NCBI GenBank assembly: GCA_029260735.1
Contig: JAJDCR010000050.1
Coordinates: 1-64,000 of the forward strand
DNA from: Planctomycetota bacterium
Lineage (GTDB): Bacteria > Planctomycetota > Uabimicrobiia > Uabimicrobiales > Uabimicrobiaceae
Direction of reading: 5' to 3'
DNA length: 64,000 nucleotides
Below, one piece after another: positions 1 to 7,692 of this stretch. The position numbers were made by a program, and so were the translations under genes. The stretch's first letter is position 1; every line of letters starts with the position of its first letter. The notes beneath the pieces were generated by a model. It had not been told where the DNA came from. It worked only from the letters and a program-made list of their open reading frames with translations, and did not search any database.

Positions 1-87
1 AACTACGCGATAGGAAATAACTTGCAGGCTGTATCGGGTGGTATTGGGCTATTTGGTTTACCTGAATTCACAGGTGATGTAATGTAG
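1..87 (+). CDS. C-terminal end of a truncated, unidentified CDS
   Basis: Frame 1 is open from the window edge to a TAG at 85-87 and encodes 28 residues, ending in LPEFTGDVM. The other two plus-strand frames stop within the first 20 bases. The composition (Gly-rich with hydrophobic residues) looks protein-like. The frame ends right at a hairpin (88-130) and converges on moaE, as expected for a 3' end followed by a terminator. The fragment is too short to name. It could be chance, because 28 codons is not a long open frame. Confidence 0.4.
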   Translation, partial: NYAIGNNLQAVSGGIGLFGLPEFTGDVM

Positions 88-164
88 GGACAACTGCGAG
101 GGCCGTCCGCAAGGACCCTCGTGGTTGTCCGTTACGTCTGCTCAAACCTAATGTCCCAAGAAAA
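78..164. repeat. REP-like palindromic repeat, copy 1 (second copy at 51110-51193)
   Basis: An imperfect hairpin at 88-130 has nested arms GGACAAC / GTTGTCC and CGAGGG / CCCTCG around CGTCCGCAAGGAC. The flanks and stem recur with few differences at 51110-51193, including the trailing ACG(T/C)CTGCT and AACCTAAT. It lies between two convergent 3' ends here and after a CDS at the other site, so it may serve as a terminator. No transposase is near. Confidence 0.8.
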
Positions 165-197
165 CCTAATCTTCCACTTACCCCTTAAATATATCAC

Positions 198-629
198 CTA
201 ATGCACATGCTGGGCACAGTGATGGCATTCAACCCATCCCGAGTCACCGCTGACATAGTGTTCTTTTTTCCAAATAGGCACTCGGGCTTTCACTTCGTCA
301 ATAATATACTGACAAGCCTCAAAAGCAGGGCCTCTATGGACAGAGGTTACTCCTACCCATACCGCCATTTCTCCGACTTTAAGCCCTCCACTCCGGTGAA
401 CACAAACCAAGCCCAGAATATCAAATTTTTCTTGGGCTTCCTCTAGTATCCTTTGCCCTTCTTTGTTTGCTAAGGCAGGATACACTTCGTATTCAAGGAA
501 TTGCACTTCTTTTCCTTCGTTGAGATTGCGTACCCAGCCTTCAAAAGTGACCAAGGCGCCTGCTTTAGGGTTGTTGAGAGAATCTTGTAAATTTCGGGCC
601 ATAATTTTTTCGGAAGAAATCGAGAACAT
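198..629 (-). CDS. moaE: Molybdopterin synthase catalytic subunit MoaE
   Basis: Large subunit of molybdopterin synthase, which with MoaD inserts two dithiolene sulfurs into cPMP in the cytoplasm. The 143-residue product has the family block HRSGGLKVGEMAVWVGV, then SVHRGPAFEAC and the lysine-rich active-site stretch VPIWKKEHY. The open frame extends 22 codons further upstream into moaD, but ATG at 629 is the right start: it sits 5 nt after a perfect GGAGGT and gives normal family length. Its SD is made by the last two codons of moaD. Last gene of the minus-strand cofactor operon. Confidence 0.95.
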   Translation of the reverse strand: MFSISSEKIMARNLQDSLNNPKAGALVTFEGWVRNLNEGKEVQFLEYEVYPALANKEGQRILEEAQEKFDILGLVCVHRSGGLKVGEMAVWVGVTSVHRGPAFEACQYIIDEVKARVPIWKKEHYVSGDSGWVECHHCAQHVH

Positions 630-631
630 TC

Positions 632-877
632 TTAACCTCCTGTTACCGGGGGAATAAAAACAACTTTGTCTTTTGTTTGTAAAGGGGTTTGCCAAGACGT
701 AAACTCATCGTTAATGGCCACTTTTAAATCTTGCTGAGATAAGCGAAACCCATGTTCTTTTTGCAGCTCCTCATAAAGTTCCGCCGCGTTTTTAGCCTCC
801 GTGCTCAGAGTTTCTTCGGAGCAACCACGCTCATCACGTAAGATAGCGAAGTACTGAATGTGTATTTCTGAGGTCAT
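632..877 (-). CDS. moaD: Molybdopterin synthase sulfur carrier MoaD
   Basis: Ubiquitin-like small subunit of molybdopterin synthase. The 81-residue length and the terminal PPVTGG fit the family: the C-terminal Gly-Gly is adenylated and then thiocarboxylated to carry sulfur. The start overlaps the stop of the mob gene by the classic ATGA, so translation is probably coupled. The terminal codons GGA GGT TAA also provide the SD for moaE, 2 nt downstream of the stop. The adenylating MoeB-type partner is not in this window. Confidence 0.95.
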   Translation of the reverse strand: MTSEIHIQYFAILRDERGCSEETLSTEAKNAAELYEELQKEHGFRLSQQDLKVAINDEFTSWQTPLQTKDKVVFIPPVTGG

Positions 878-2001
878 TTTCTTTCCTTGCTTTCTATTTC
901 CGCTTTAGTTTTTTCATAGGCGAGAAAGTCATTAACATTGAGTAAAATTTTTTTCTCTTTAGAATAGATGATCTGATTATTTTTTTCTTGGAGAACCCTT
1001 CTTAAAGAGGAGTTCCCTTCAGCCAAAGCCTGACAAAGTGCAAAGCGACTTTTTGGTTCATAAATGGTGCAGAGAGGTTCAAGGGTTTGGTCTGAGTGAG
1101 AAAAAACGGTCGCAAATTTAAGAGGATCACGGTTCTCTTTAAGTTTAAAAAGAGTTTTTTCATTTACGTAAGGTAAATCACAGGCCAGAACTAACCAAGC
1201 TGCCTCAGGGTAGCTCATTTGAGCAGAGAGTAAACCACCGAAAGGACCAAAGTTGAGAAAGGAATCGAATATTTCAGGCTTATCTCGCTTTTTTGTTTGT
1301 TCTTCAGGACAAGAAAGAAAGGTCCTTTCACAAACGGAAGAAAGGAGACCGTAAGCATGTTCCCACTGCGGCTTGCCATGATAGTTTAACTGAGATTTAT
1401 CCCGGCCCATTCTTTGGCTTTTACCTCCACATAAAAGAAGACCATAGAGAGGGACATGAGAGAATAAATCTTGCCTCAAATGCTTTATCAACTCTTGGGA
1501 AATTTTGCCAATTTGGTCTCGTTGGTAAATTTTTTCTTCTGTTTGGCTTTCTTCTGTTTGGCTTAGATTTTGCGTAATCCATGCCACAACAGGATCTTCT
1601 ACTTTTATCTCCGATTTTCCTTCAGGAGGACAAAAAACAATCTTGGGATAAGATAAAGTTTTCCCCCCTTCCACAATCAGGAAATCGCAATCCTGTAGCT
1701 CAAGATTTCGAATCTTTTCACTGGGAGCTTGAGAGTGTATTTTTTGATAGTGCTTTTGATCATCTAACCAAGTCAGAAAGGCTCCCTTTTCTGCTGCTCC
1801 AAAGCTATCTTTTCCGGGCTGATCAAAAACCAAAGGGCTATGATGGGAAAATTTTCCATAGCCTACTTGAAATTGATCAGAAAGCTTTTCAATCAAACGA
1901 AGTATAAGAGTAGTTTTTCCAGAGTTGCGGTATCCACAAATACTAATCTTAGGAATATCGAGAGCAAAAGCTTGTTTTTTTATTGAAGGAACTCGGGACA
2001 A
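874..2001 (-). CDS. mobA: MobB-MobA fusion, molybdenum cofactor guanylyltransferase
   Basis: Two-domain protein of 375 residues. Residues about 15-180 are MobB-like with P-loop GYRNSGKT (23-30). Residues about 185-375 are MobA, the GTP:molybdopterin guanylyltransferase, with signature LCGGKSQRMGRDK (190-202) and a later LACDLPYV motif. MobA makes the dinucleotide cofactor (bis-MGD) used by DMSO-reductase-type enzymes; MobB is an accessory GTPase. The start is TTG at 2001, three nt after the moaA stop, with GGAGGT 6 nt upstream supplied by moaA's last codons. MobA and MobB are usually separate; a fused B-A order is less common but known. Confidence 0.92.
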   Translation of the reverse strand: MSRVPSIKKQAFALDIPKISICGYRNSGKTTLILRLIEKLSDQFQVGYGKFSHHSPLVFDQPGKDSFGAAEKGAFLTWLDDQKHYQKIHSQAPSEKIRNLELQDCDFLIVEGGKTLSYPKIVFCPPEGKSEIKVEDPVVAWITQNLSQTEESQTEEKIYQRDQIGKISQELIKHLRQDLFSHVPLYGLLLCGGKSQRMGRDKSQLNYHGKPQWEHAYGLLSSVCERTFLSCPEEQTKKRDKPEIFDSFLNFGPFGGLLSAQMSYPEAAWLVLACDLPYVNEKTLFKLKENRDPLKFATVFSHSDQTLEPLCTIYEPKSRFALCQALAEGNSSLRRVLQEKNNQIIYSKEKKILLNVNDFLAYEKTKAEIESKERK

Positions 2002-2004
2002 ACT

Positions 2005-3024
2005 CTAACCTCCGATATGGTACATCTCTACTTTTGGCTTTACTTGATCAGAACTTTGGTCAGAACTTTGATCAGTGCGCTCTTCTGAATAGCGGTCTTC
2101 GCGACTTTGCCAACACTTGCGAATACTTTGAAGAATCTCAGCGTCAGAAGCTCCTTCTCGAAGAAGTTTTTGTAAATCCAGTCCTTGAGAAGCAAATAGA
2201 CAGGTGTAAAATTTCCCTTCTGCAGAAAGCCTAGCCCGATTGCAACTTCCACAAAAAGGTTGACTAACCGACGAAATAAAGCCCACTTCCCCTTGCCCAT
2301 CCAAGTAACGATAACGCTTAGCTACTTCTCCGTAATTCCCGCCAATAGGCTCCAGGGGATGTTTTTTCTCTATCTGAGTAATAATCTCTTGGGAAGGAAC
2401 AACTTGATCTAAGCGCCACCCATTGAGAGTTCCCACATCCATATATTCGATAAAGCGCACGATATACTCAGGACGACGAAAGTATTCGACTAAATGTAAA
2501 AGCTCGCTATCGTTAATTCCTCTTTGTACGACCACGTTGATTTTAAGAGGAGTAAAGCCCATCTCCCTCGCAACTTGAAGCCCCTTAAGAATTTTTTCTA
2601 AAGTCCCTTTCCCTCCCGATATTTTACGAAACAACTCAGGGTTGAGACTATCTAGACTTATAGTCAAGCGATTAAGTCCCGCTTCTTTAAGAGCCTTCGC
2701 TTGCTCAGCCAAAAACCAACCGTTAGTAGTAAGAGAGAGATCCATAATTTGCGGAATTTGAGCAAGCTCTTTTACTAGCTCAGGTAAATCCCGGCACAAA
2801 AGAGGCTCCCCTCCCGTTAAACGAACTTTATCTACTCCTAGCTCTACAAATAAACGAGTCAAGCGGAGAATTTCTGGAAACCCCAAACGCTCTTTCTTTT
2901 TTAAAAATTTGTAGTTCCGAGGGTATTCATTTTCGGGCATACAATAGTTGCAACGAAAGTTACAAGCATCGATAACCGAAATTCGGAGAGCTTGGAGAGG
3001 GCGCTTAAAAATGTCTGTGACCAT
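2005..3024 (-). CDS. moaA: GTP 3',8-cyclase MoaA (radical SAM)
   Basis: First enzyme of cofactor synthesis, rearranging GTP with MoaC toward cPMP. The radical-SAM cluster motif CNFRCNYC lies at residues 21-28; the second cluster ligands are in FCGSCNRARL and the downstream FYTC. The protein ends in the functionally required Gly-Gly (MYHIGG). Just before this tail is a low-complexity insertion, DQSSDQSSDQ, encoded by a 12-bp in-frame repeat (about 2046-2080). ATG at 3024 follows AAAGGAGAG with good spacing. moaC is not in this window. Confidence 0.96.
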   Translation of the reverse strand: MVTDIFKRPLQALRISVIDACNFRCNYCMPENEYPRNYKFLKKKERLGFPEILRLTRLFVELGVDKVRLTGGEPLLCRDLPELVKELAQIPQIMDLSLTTNGWFLAEQAKALKEAGLNRLTISLDSLNPELFRKISGGKGTLEKILKGLQVAREMGFTPLKINVVVQRGINDSELLHLVEYFRRPEYIVRFIEYMDVGTLNGWRLDQVVPSQEIITQIEKKHPLEPIGGNYGEVAKRYRYLDGQGEVGFISSVSQPFCGSCNRARLSAEGKFYTCLFASQGLDLQKLLREGASDAEILQSIRKCWQSREDRYSEERTDQSSDQSSDQVKPKVEMYHIGG

Positions 3025-3036
3025 CTGATCTCTCCT

Positions 3037-4239
3037 TTAACAGTACCAAGGATAAAAAGGAGCTACGTATCCTTGAGAAAAGTGATTTTCTAAGGCACTC
3101 AGTTCAATAAAACCATCACTTTGAGCAGCCGTAACAAAATCACCTGAGCCATTAGTAGGCATAGGGTAAGCTTTCATTAATCCCGAAACATTTTCCACTC
3201 GAACCGGTAAAAAATAAGTCAGGGAACGCGAAAAAGAAAAATCTTCTCCCAAAACTACGTTTATAGAACGTGGATTTCTAACGCCCAGACTTCGCTCTAG
3301 TTGAGGTAAAATATAGCGATGTAAGCACACTAATACAGTCACAGGGTTGCCAGGCAAAGCAAAAACGACTTTTCCGCCTGGGCTCTTTCCAAACCAAAAA
3401 GGTTTCCCTGGTCGCTGAGCTACTTTGTGAAAAACCTTTTTCACTCCTAAGTGACTCAGAGTTTGAGGAATAAAATCATACCTCCCCATGGAAACCCCGC
3501 CACTCATAATAATCATTTCGAACTCATTTAAGATACGTTCAAGCTCTTCTCTCAGTTTGATTTCATCGTCGGGAATATGAAAAAGATGGACATCTTTATA
3601 CCCTTCTCTTTTGAGGGCTGAATAGACAACATAAGGGTTCGAGCGACGTACCTGATAAGGCTCAGCAGTCTCACCTACTTCGACAAGCTCATCGCCATTA
3701 GAAATAATGGCAATCTTGGGATAGCGTCCGACCAAAACTTCTTTTTTTCCGACCGAGGCTAAAACCGCTGCTTGAGGAGAAAGCAAACGATCTCCCTTTT
3801 TTAATAAAATCCCTCCCTGAGGATAATCAGAGCCCTTTGGATGAATATTTTGACCTTGCGTTACAGTTATTGTTTCATCTAAGTGAGCACTTCCTTCTTG
3901 AAATTTAAGATCCTCTACTCGGATAACACAGTCGCATCCTTCGGGCAAAACAGCCCCGGTGGTTACTTCCCAACAAGCATTGGGGTTTTCAAGAGAAGGA
4001 GCCTGTCTTCCTGCGTGGTGAATTCCTTCGACCAAAAACACTCTCTGCCCTTTTTTCCAAGCAGCAAAAGATAAGGCAATTCCGTCCATCGTAATTCGAT
4101 CATAGGGAGGAAAGTCTCGGTCGGCGTAAATATCTTCGTGTAAAATTCGTCCGTCAGCTTGGTCAAAAAAACAACTTTCCGAGCTAAACAAAGGACAAAT
4201 CTCGGAAATTTTTTTTTCCGCTTCTTCAACAGTAATCAT
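3037..4239 (-). CDS. moeA: Molybdopterin molybdenumtransferase MoeA
   Basis: Inserts molybdate into adenylylated molybdopterin. The 400-residue length is typical. Recognisable blocks are DRDFPPYDRITMDGIA near the N-terminus, the GAVLPEGCDCVIRVED segment, the MoCF-biosynthesis fold motif ISNGDELVEVG, MSGGVSMGRYDF and the C-terminal FALPGNPVTVLV. The gene lies 12 nt upstream of moaA in the same operon. Family knowledge pairs it with a MogA-type adenylyltransferase, which is absent here. Confidence 0.95.
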   Translation of the reverse strand: MITVEEAEKKISEICPLFSSESCFFDQADGRILHEDIYADRDFPPYDRITMDGIALSFAAWKKGQRVFLVEGIHHAGRQAPSLENPNACWEVTTGAVLPEGCDCVIRVEDLKFQEGSAHLDETITVTQGQNIHPKGSDYPQGGILLKKGDRLLSPQAAVLASVGKKEVLVGRYPKIAIISNGDELVEVGETAEPYQVRRSNPYVVYSALKREGYKDVHLFHIPDDEIKLREELERILNEFEMIIMSGGVSMGRYDFIPQTLSHLGVKKVFHKVAQRPGKPFWFGKSPGGKVVFALPGNPVTVLVCLHRYILPQLERSLGVRNPRSINVVLGEDFSFSRSLTYFLPVRVENVSGLMKAYPMPTNGSGDFVTAAQSDGFIELSALENHFSQGYVAPFYPWYC

Positions 4240-4274
4240 AGTTCACTTCATCATTCTAAAGTTTGTAATAGTAT

Positions 4275-4826
4275 CTATAACTCACGTCCTAGCCAACGTT
4301 TTTTCGCCTTGTTTTCATCCCAAACGCAAAATATTTCTTCTTCTTGGGTATCTTCGTAAAAAAAAGTTCCTTGAGAAGAAAACCCCACTTTTTCTAAAAC
4401 TCTCAGAGAAGCTTTATTTTCGGGATGAACACTGGCAACAATTCTTTGCGGCTTTAAATTTTCTTGGGCATAAATAAGAGCGGCATTGGCTGCTTCTGTA
4501 GCATAACCTTGCCCCCAATGTTCTTTCATAAAGTGAAAGCAAATCTCCAGCTCTTCTTTATTTTTTTGGTAAACATTAAAACCGCAACAACCCAAAATCT
4601 CTTGCGTTTCTTGAGAGACAACTGCCCAATGTTGACAATCATATCTTTTTTGGTGCTCGATCCCTCTTTCCATTGAGAGAATAATCTCTTCTTCGCTTTC
4701 GCCCTGCCCATCATCACTGATGTAATGCATAACGACAGAATCTCCCCATAAACGAAAACCTGCGGGAGTATCTTCCATTGTCCAAACACGCAAGACTAGA
4801 CGGGGAGTTTCTGTTATTTTTTCCAT
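4275..4826 (-). CDS. GNAT acetyltransferase, RimJ/RimL type
   Basis: The 183-residue protein starts METITETPRLVLR-like (TPRLVLRVW), typical of RimJ/RimL-type N-acetyltransferases. It has the acetyl-CoA-binding region HWGQGYATEAANAAL and the C-terminal NKASLRVLEKVGF motif. It would transfer an acetyl group from acetyl-CoA to an amine; the substrate is not predictable. It lies 35 nt upstream of moeA on the same strand and may be cotranscribed, but nothing links it to molybdopterin. The SD is weak. Confidence 0.85.
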   Translation of the reverse strand: MEKITETPRLVLRVWTMEDTPAGFRLWGDSVVMHYISDDGQGESEEEIILSMERGIEHQKRYDCQHWAVVSQETQEILGCCGFNVYQKNKEELEICFHFMKEHWGQGYATEAANAALIYAQENLKPQRIVASVHPENKASLRVLEKVGFSSQGTFFYEDTQEEEIFCVWDENKAKKRWLGREL

Positions 4827-4863
4827 AGATTTTTTTCACTTAGCGAATACAACAAGGGCATCC

Positions 4864-5766
4864 CTATTCTTGAGCCTTACCAGTCATTCCTTCATAAGCT
4901 ATTTGCACAAAAATATCAGGTTTCAAAAAACCTTTGCCCCAGGTCTCATCATAAGAAGCAGTCGGCTTAGTTTCGACAACCTCAAGAAGAGTTTTTCCGG
5001 CATCGGCCATAGGCTTAAGCTTGCTGTAAATATCCTGAAGAACATCGCGGTAAGCTTGGAGTTCTTTCTTGTTAGATAAAGAGCCATGTCCTGGAATAAT
5101 CAATGTTTCATCATTGATTTTACTGAGAACTTCATCAGCGGCTTGAATTACTCCGGCCAGAGATCCTCCGTATTGAGTGTCAATAAAGGGATAAAACCCA
5201 TTAAAGTAAAGATCTCCCATGTGCACAACATTCGCTTTTTCAAAGAAAATTACACAATCACCGGAAGTATGAGCGCCAGGTTGATGGAGAGCCTTGATCG
5301 TCTCTTTATTCAAATGAAAGGTGATTCCTTCGGTAAAGGTAATCACAGGTAAACCATCCGCACCAACAGCCGCAGCGTGTCGCTTGAAGTACTTCATAAA
5401 GTGAGATCCACTCATCATAGAACGAGCGTTTTCATGAGCAACAATAACAGCACCAAGCTTCCCCATGAGCTCATTGCCTTGGGTGTGATCATAATGCCAA
5501 TGGGTATTGATAACAAAGCGAATTTTTTCTGAGCTAATTTTCTGGACAGCTTTGACAATTTTTTTATGTAAAGGAGCAAACTGGTCATCAACAAGAAAGA
5601 CACAGTCTTCTCCCGTGCAAACTCCTATGTTTCCCCCTGACCCCTTTAGCATATAAATATTATCGCGCACAAGAGTGGTTTCTATTTGAATTTTATCATA
5701 ATCTTGGGCAAAAAGAGGGGCTGAAAAAAAGAAAATACTGAAAAATATGAGGATTCGGGAGAACAT
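4864..5766 (-). CDS. Secreted metallo-beta-lactamase-fold hydrolase
   Basis: A signal peptide (about residues 1-20, ending SAPLFA) precedes an MBL domain. The zinc-binding HxHxDH motif is at 89-94 (HWHYDH); further ligand candidates are the His in HQPGAHTSGD and the Asp in HMGDLYFNG, and the C-terminal IIPGHG is present. The family includes glyoxalase-II-like and quinoprotein-relay hydrolases, and the periplasmic form resembles SoxH-like proteins. The exact substrate is unknown. ATG at 5766 follows AAAGGAG at normal spacing. It lies 37 nt upstream of the acetyltransferase. Confidence 0.85.
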   Translation of the reverse strand: MFSRILIFFSIFFFSAPLFAQDYDKIQIETTLVRDNIYMLKGSGGNIGVCTGEDCVFLVDDQFAPLHKKIVKAVQKISSEKIRFVINTHWHYDHTQGNELMGKLGAVIVAHENARSMMSGSHFMKYFKRHAAAVGADGLPVITFTEGITFHLNKETIKALHQPGAHTSGDCVIFFEKANVVHMGDLYFNGFYPFIDTQYGGSLAGVIQAADEVLSKINDETLIIPGHGSLSNKKELQAYRDVLQDIYSKLKPMADAGKTLLEVVETKPTASYDETWGKGFLKPDIFVQIAYEGMTGKAQE

Positions 5767-5835
5767 ACTTTTGCTCCTTTGGTTGGCATTGAAAAATAAC
5801 TAGACATGGATATGGACGTGCAAAGAGGAAGGAAA

Positions 5836-5864
5836 CTCTAGGAGATTAGGTAAATCTCCTAGAG
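5836..5864 (-). terminator. Hairpin terminator after the PHP-domain gene
   Basis: A perfect 12-bp stem (CTCTAGGAGATT / AATCTCCTAGAG) with a 5-nt loop lies 33 nt beyond the PHP gene stop on the minus strand. A moderately T-rich stretch follows, ahead of the MBL gene. Confidence 0.7.
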
Positions 5865-5896
5865 AATTTCAAGTTTTATTTAGGGCGTACTGAGAA

Positions 5897-7390
5897 TTAC
5901 TCAACAACCCAAATAGGAGAAGAAAGAGCGATATCACCATCTTCTTGAGTGGCAACAACATAGTAAAAATCACCGGCTTGAGTCTCTACTTGGTGATTGA
6001 TATTGGGATTTTTACTCTTTACTTGATGACTGTGGATAAGTTTGTCCGCTTTGTAGATGTCTACCTTGACAAAGTTTTCTCGGTCGCCATCGTTTAGCTT
6101 TACCTCTAGATTAACATTACCAGAGCGTAGCAATGAACCCATTTGCGCTCCATCGATTTGGAAACTTAAAGACAAATTACGGTCTTCAGTCGCAAAAGTA
6201 CGACGTGCTCTATAAGCCTCAACGATTCCTTGACGAGTTAATTCAGTTGCCCAAACTCCTACGTTAAAATCATTGCGAGTTCCCCAGTTCTTATCGTGGT
6301 TATCTTGTCCCCCGACAACTCCCAACTTCCAACCTTTTTGGTTCGCTTCATTGAGGAAGTGAGTTTTGCCAAAGTATCCTTTGCTTAGAAAAGACTGGAT
6401 ACCTGTTTTTTTACTGAACATCTCTAAAGCAACCATTTGTTTGATATTATTCGGTTGCAATTTAAAGTGATCAAATTCCACTCCAAACTTATCGCGTCCA
6501 GGGTGATTAAAACGACTGATAATCTCTGGTCTCTTGGCAATCCACTTGCAAATATCTTTGACTTCTATCTTATCAATACAGTTAGTGAGATCTGGAGTAT
6601 TCAGAACATTGATATGTCCATAAATAGGAGAAGACCACTCAAAACCATAGAGAGTAACAAACTTATTATCAGCATGGTACTTGTCTGCAGTCGCTTTTAA
6701 TTCTTCCCACTTGTTTTCCCAAGGCCAAAGAAGAAGCATTTCAGAGTGGTCAGTCACCGCAAAGAAATCCATGTTAGCTTGGTCTCTTACCATAGTGTAA
6801 GCTTCATCAGGAGTTCCTGATCCATCGGAAAAAGAAGTATGAGCGTGAAAATAACCGTGATATACTTGGTATTCCCCTCGGTTTTCCTGAACTTCAAAGC
6901 TTAAACTTTTCATATCTTCTTGGCGATCCACCCGAGGTTCCCAGAAAGGATTTTCGTCTTTTAAAATCTCTGGTTGCCAAAAAGGAACGGTATCTAAATC
7001 AAGAGAACGAATAGTAGACATATTCGCTTGAACATTCTCGTAGCTCAGAGTAGAAACCCCTTCTTTTTTAGCCAAAAGAACGGCTAGAAGATGACTTCGA
7101 GGAATCTTAACTAAACAAGTAACTTGGCAACGATCTCCCAAAAGAAGAGATTCCACATTAGTTAATTCACTGTAGCTAGGGTTACGATCCATCACTTGTT
7201 GAAAAAGAGCCACTGCAAATTCACGATCCGGCAGAGAACTACCACGCTCTTTGCTATCTAGCTGAGCAATAATAGTCTGCATTTCGCTTTTGATTTGCTG
7301 CTCTCTTGTCAGCTCATCAGCTCCTACCCATCCACTGGAAACAATCAGCAGAAGAGTGAAAAGCCAGCAAAAACAAGAAACATTCTTCAT
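5897..7390 (-). CDS. Secreted PHP-domain (DUF3604-like) metal-dependent hydrolase
   Basis: 497 residues with a signal peptide ending near GWVGA. The catalytic-type PHP core begins near residue 180 with YFHAHTSFSDGSGTPDEA, followed by MDFFAVTDHSE and, near the end of the core, GGQDNHDKNWG. These His/Asp clusters bind metals in PHP phosphoesterases. The N-terminal 150 residues and the C-terminal beta-rich segment are not assigned. AAGGAGG precedes ATG at 7390 with good spacing. A 66-bp repeat lies just upstream. The substrate is unknown; DUF3604 proteins are often next to sulfatases, which I do not see here. Confidence 0.8.
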   Translation of the reverse strand: MKNVSCFCWLFTLLLIVSSGWVGADELTREQQIKSEMQTIIAQLDSKERGSSLPDREFAVALFQQVMDRNPSYSELTNVESLLLGDRCQVTCLVKIPRSHLLAVLLAKKEGVSTLSYENVQANMSTIRSLDLDTVPFWQPEILKDENPFWEPRVDRQEDMKSLSFEVQENRGEYQVYHGYFHAHTSFSDGSGTPDEAYTMVRDQANMDFFAVTDHSEMLLLWPWENKWEELKATADKYHADNKFVTLYGFEWSSPIYGHINVLNTPDLTNCIDKIEVKDICKWIAKRPEIISRFNHPGRDKFGVEFDHFKLQPNNIKQMVALEMFSKKTGIQSFLSKGYFGKTHFLNEANQKGWKLGVVGGQDNHDKNWGTRNDFNVGVWATELTRQGIVEAYRARRTFATEDRNLSLSFQIDGAQMGSLLRSGNVNLEVKLNDGDRENFVKVDIYKADKLIHSHQVKSKNPNINHQVETQAGDFYYVVATQEDGDIALSSPIWVVE

Positions 7391-7446
7391 ATTCTGACCT
7401 CCTTATATTTGTATACTAAGGCATAAAAAATAAACCTTCCCCCATT

Positions 7447-7512
7447 TTAGATAATTTTCTCAAATTTTCCAGTCTTTTTTGCTCTTTGGTCGTCTTTTGA
7501 TAGAATATTTTT
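7447..7512. repeat. 66-bp direct repeat, copy 1 (second copy 12435-12500)
   Basis: The sequence beginning TTAGATAATTTTCTC and ending GAATATTTTT matches 12435-12500 at 65 of 66 positions (A/G at 7502/12490), in the same orientation. Flanks differ. On the minus strand this copy is about 57 bp upstream of the PHP gene. The rest of 7391-7692 is AT-rich and shows no gene. Confidence 0.93.
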
Positions 7513-7692
7513 AACTATATCAATCAAACCTTCTCTTTGATAATATTTGAGATCTTCGTAATTATCTATGTCTCTTTTCTTTTCAAGTACTGTATATTTT
7601 GAGCTGTAGCTTTTTATCACAAAAAATGACTAGCAGATCTTGGTTCATTTCATTTTCCTAAAAGTACGTTTTTAACGTTTACCCAACAACAT

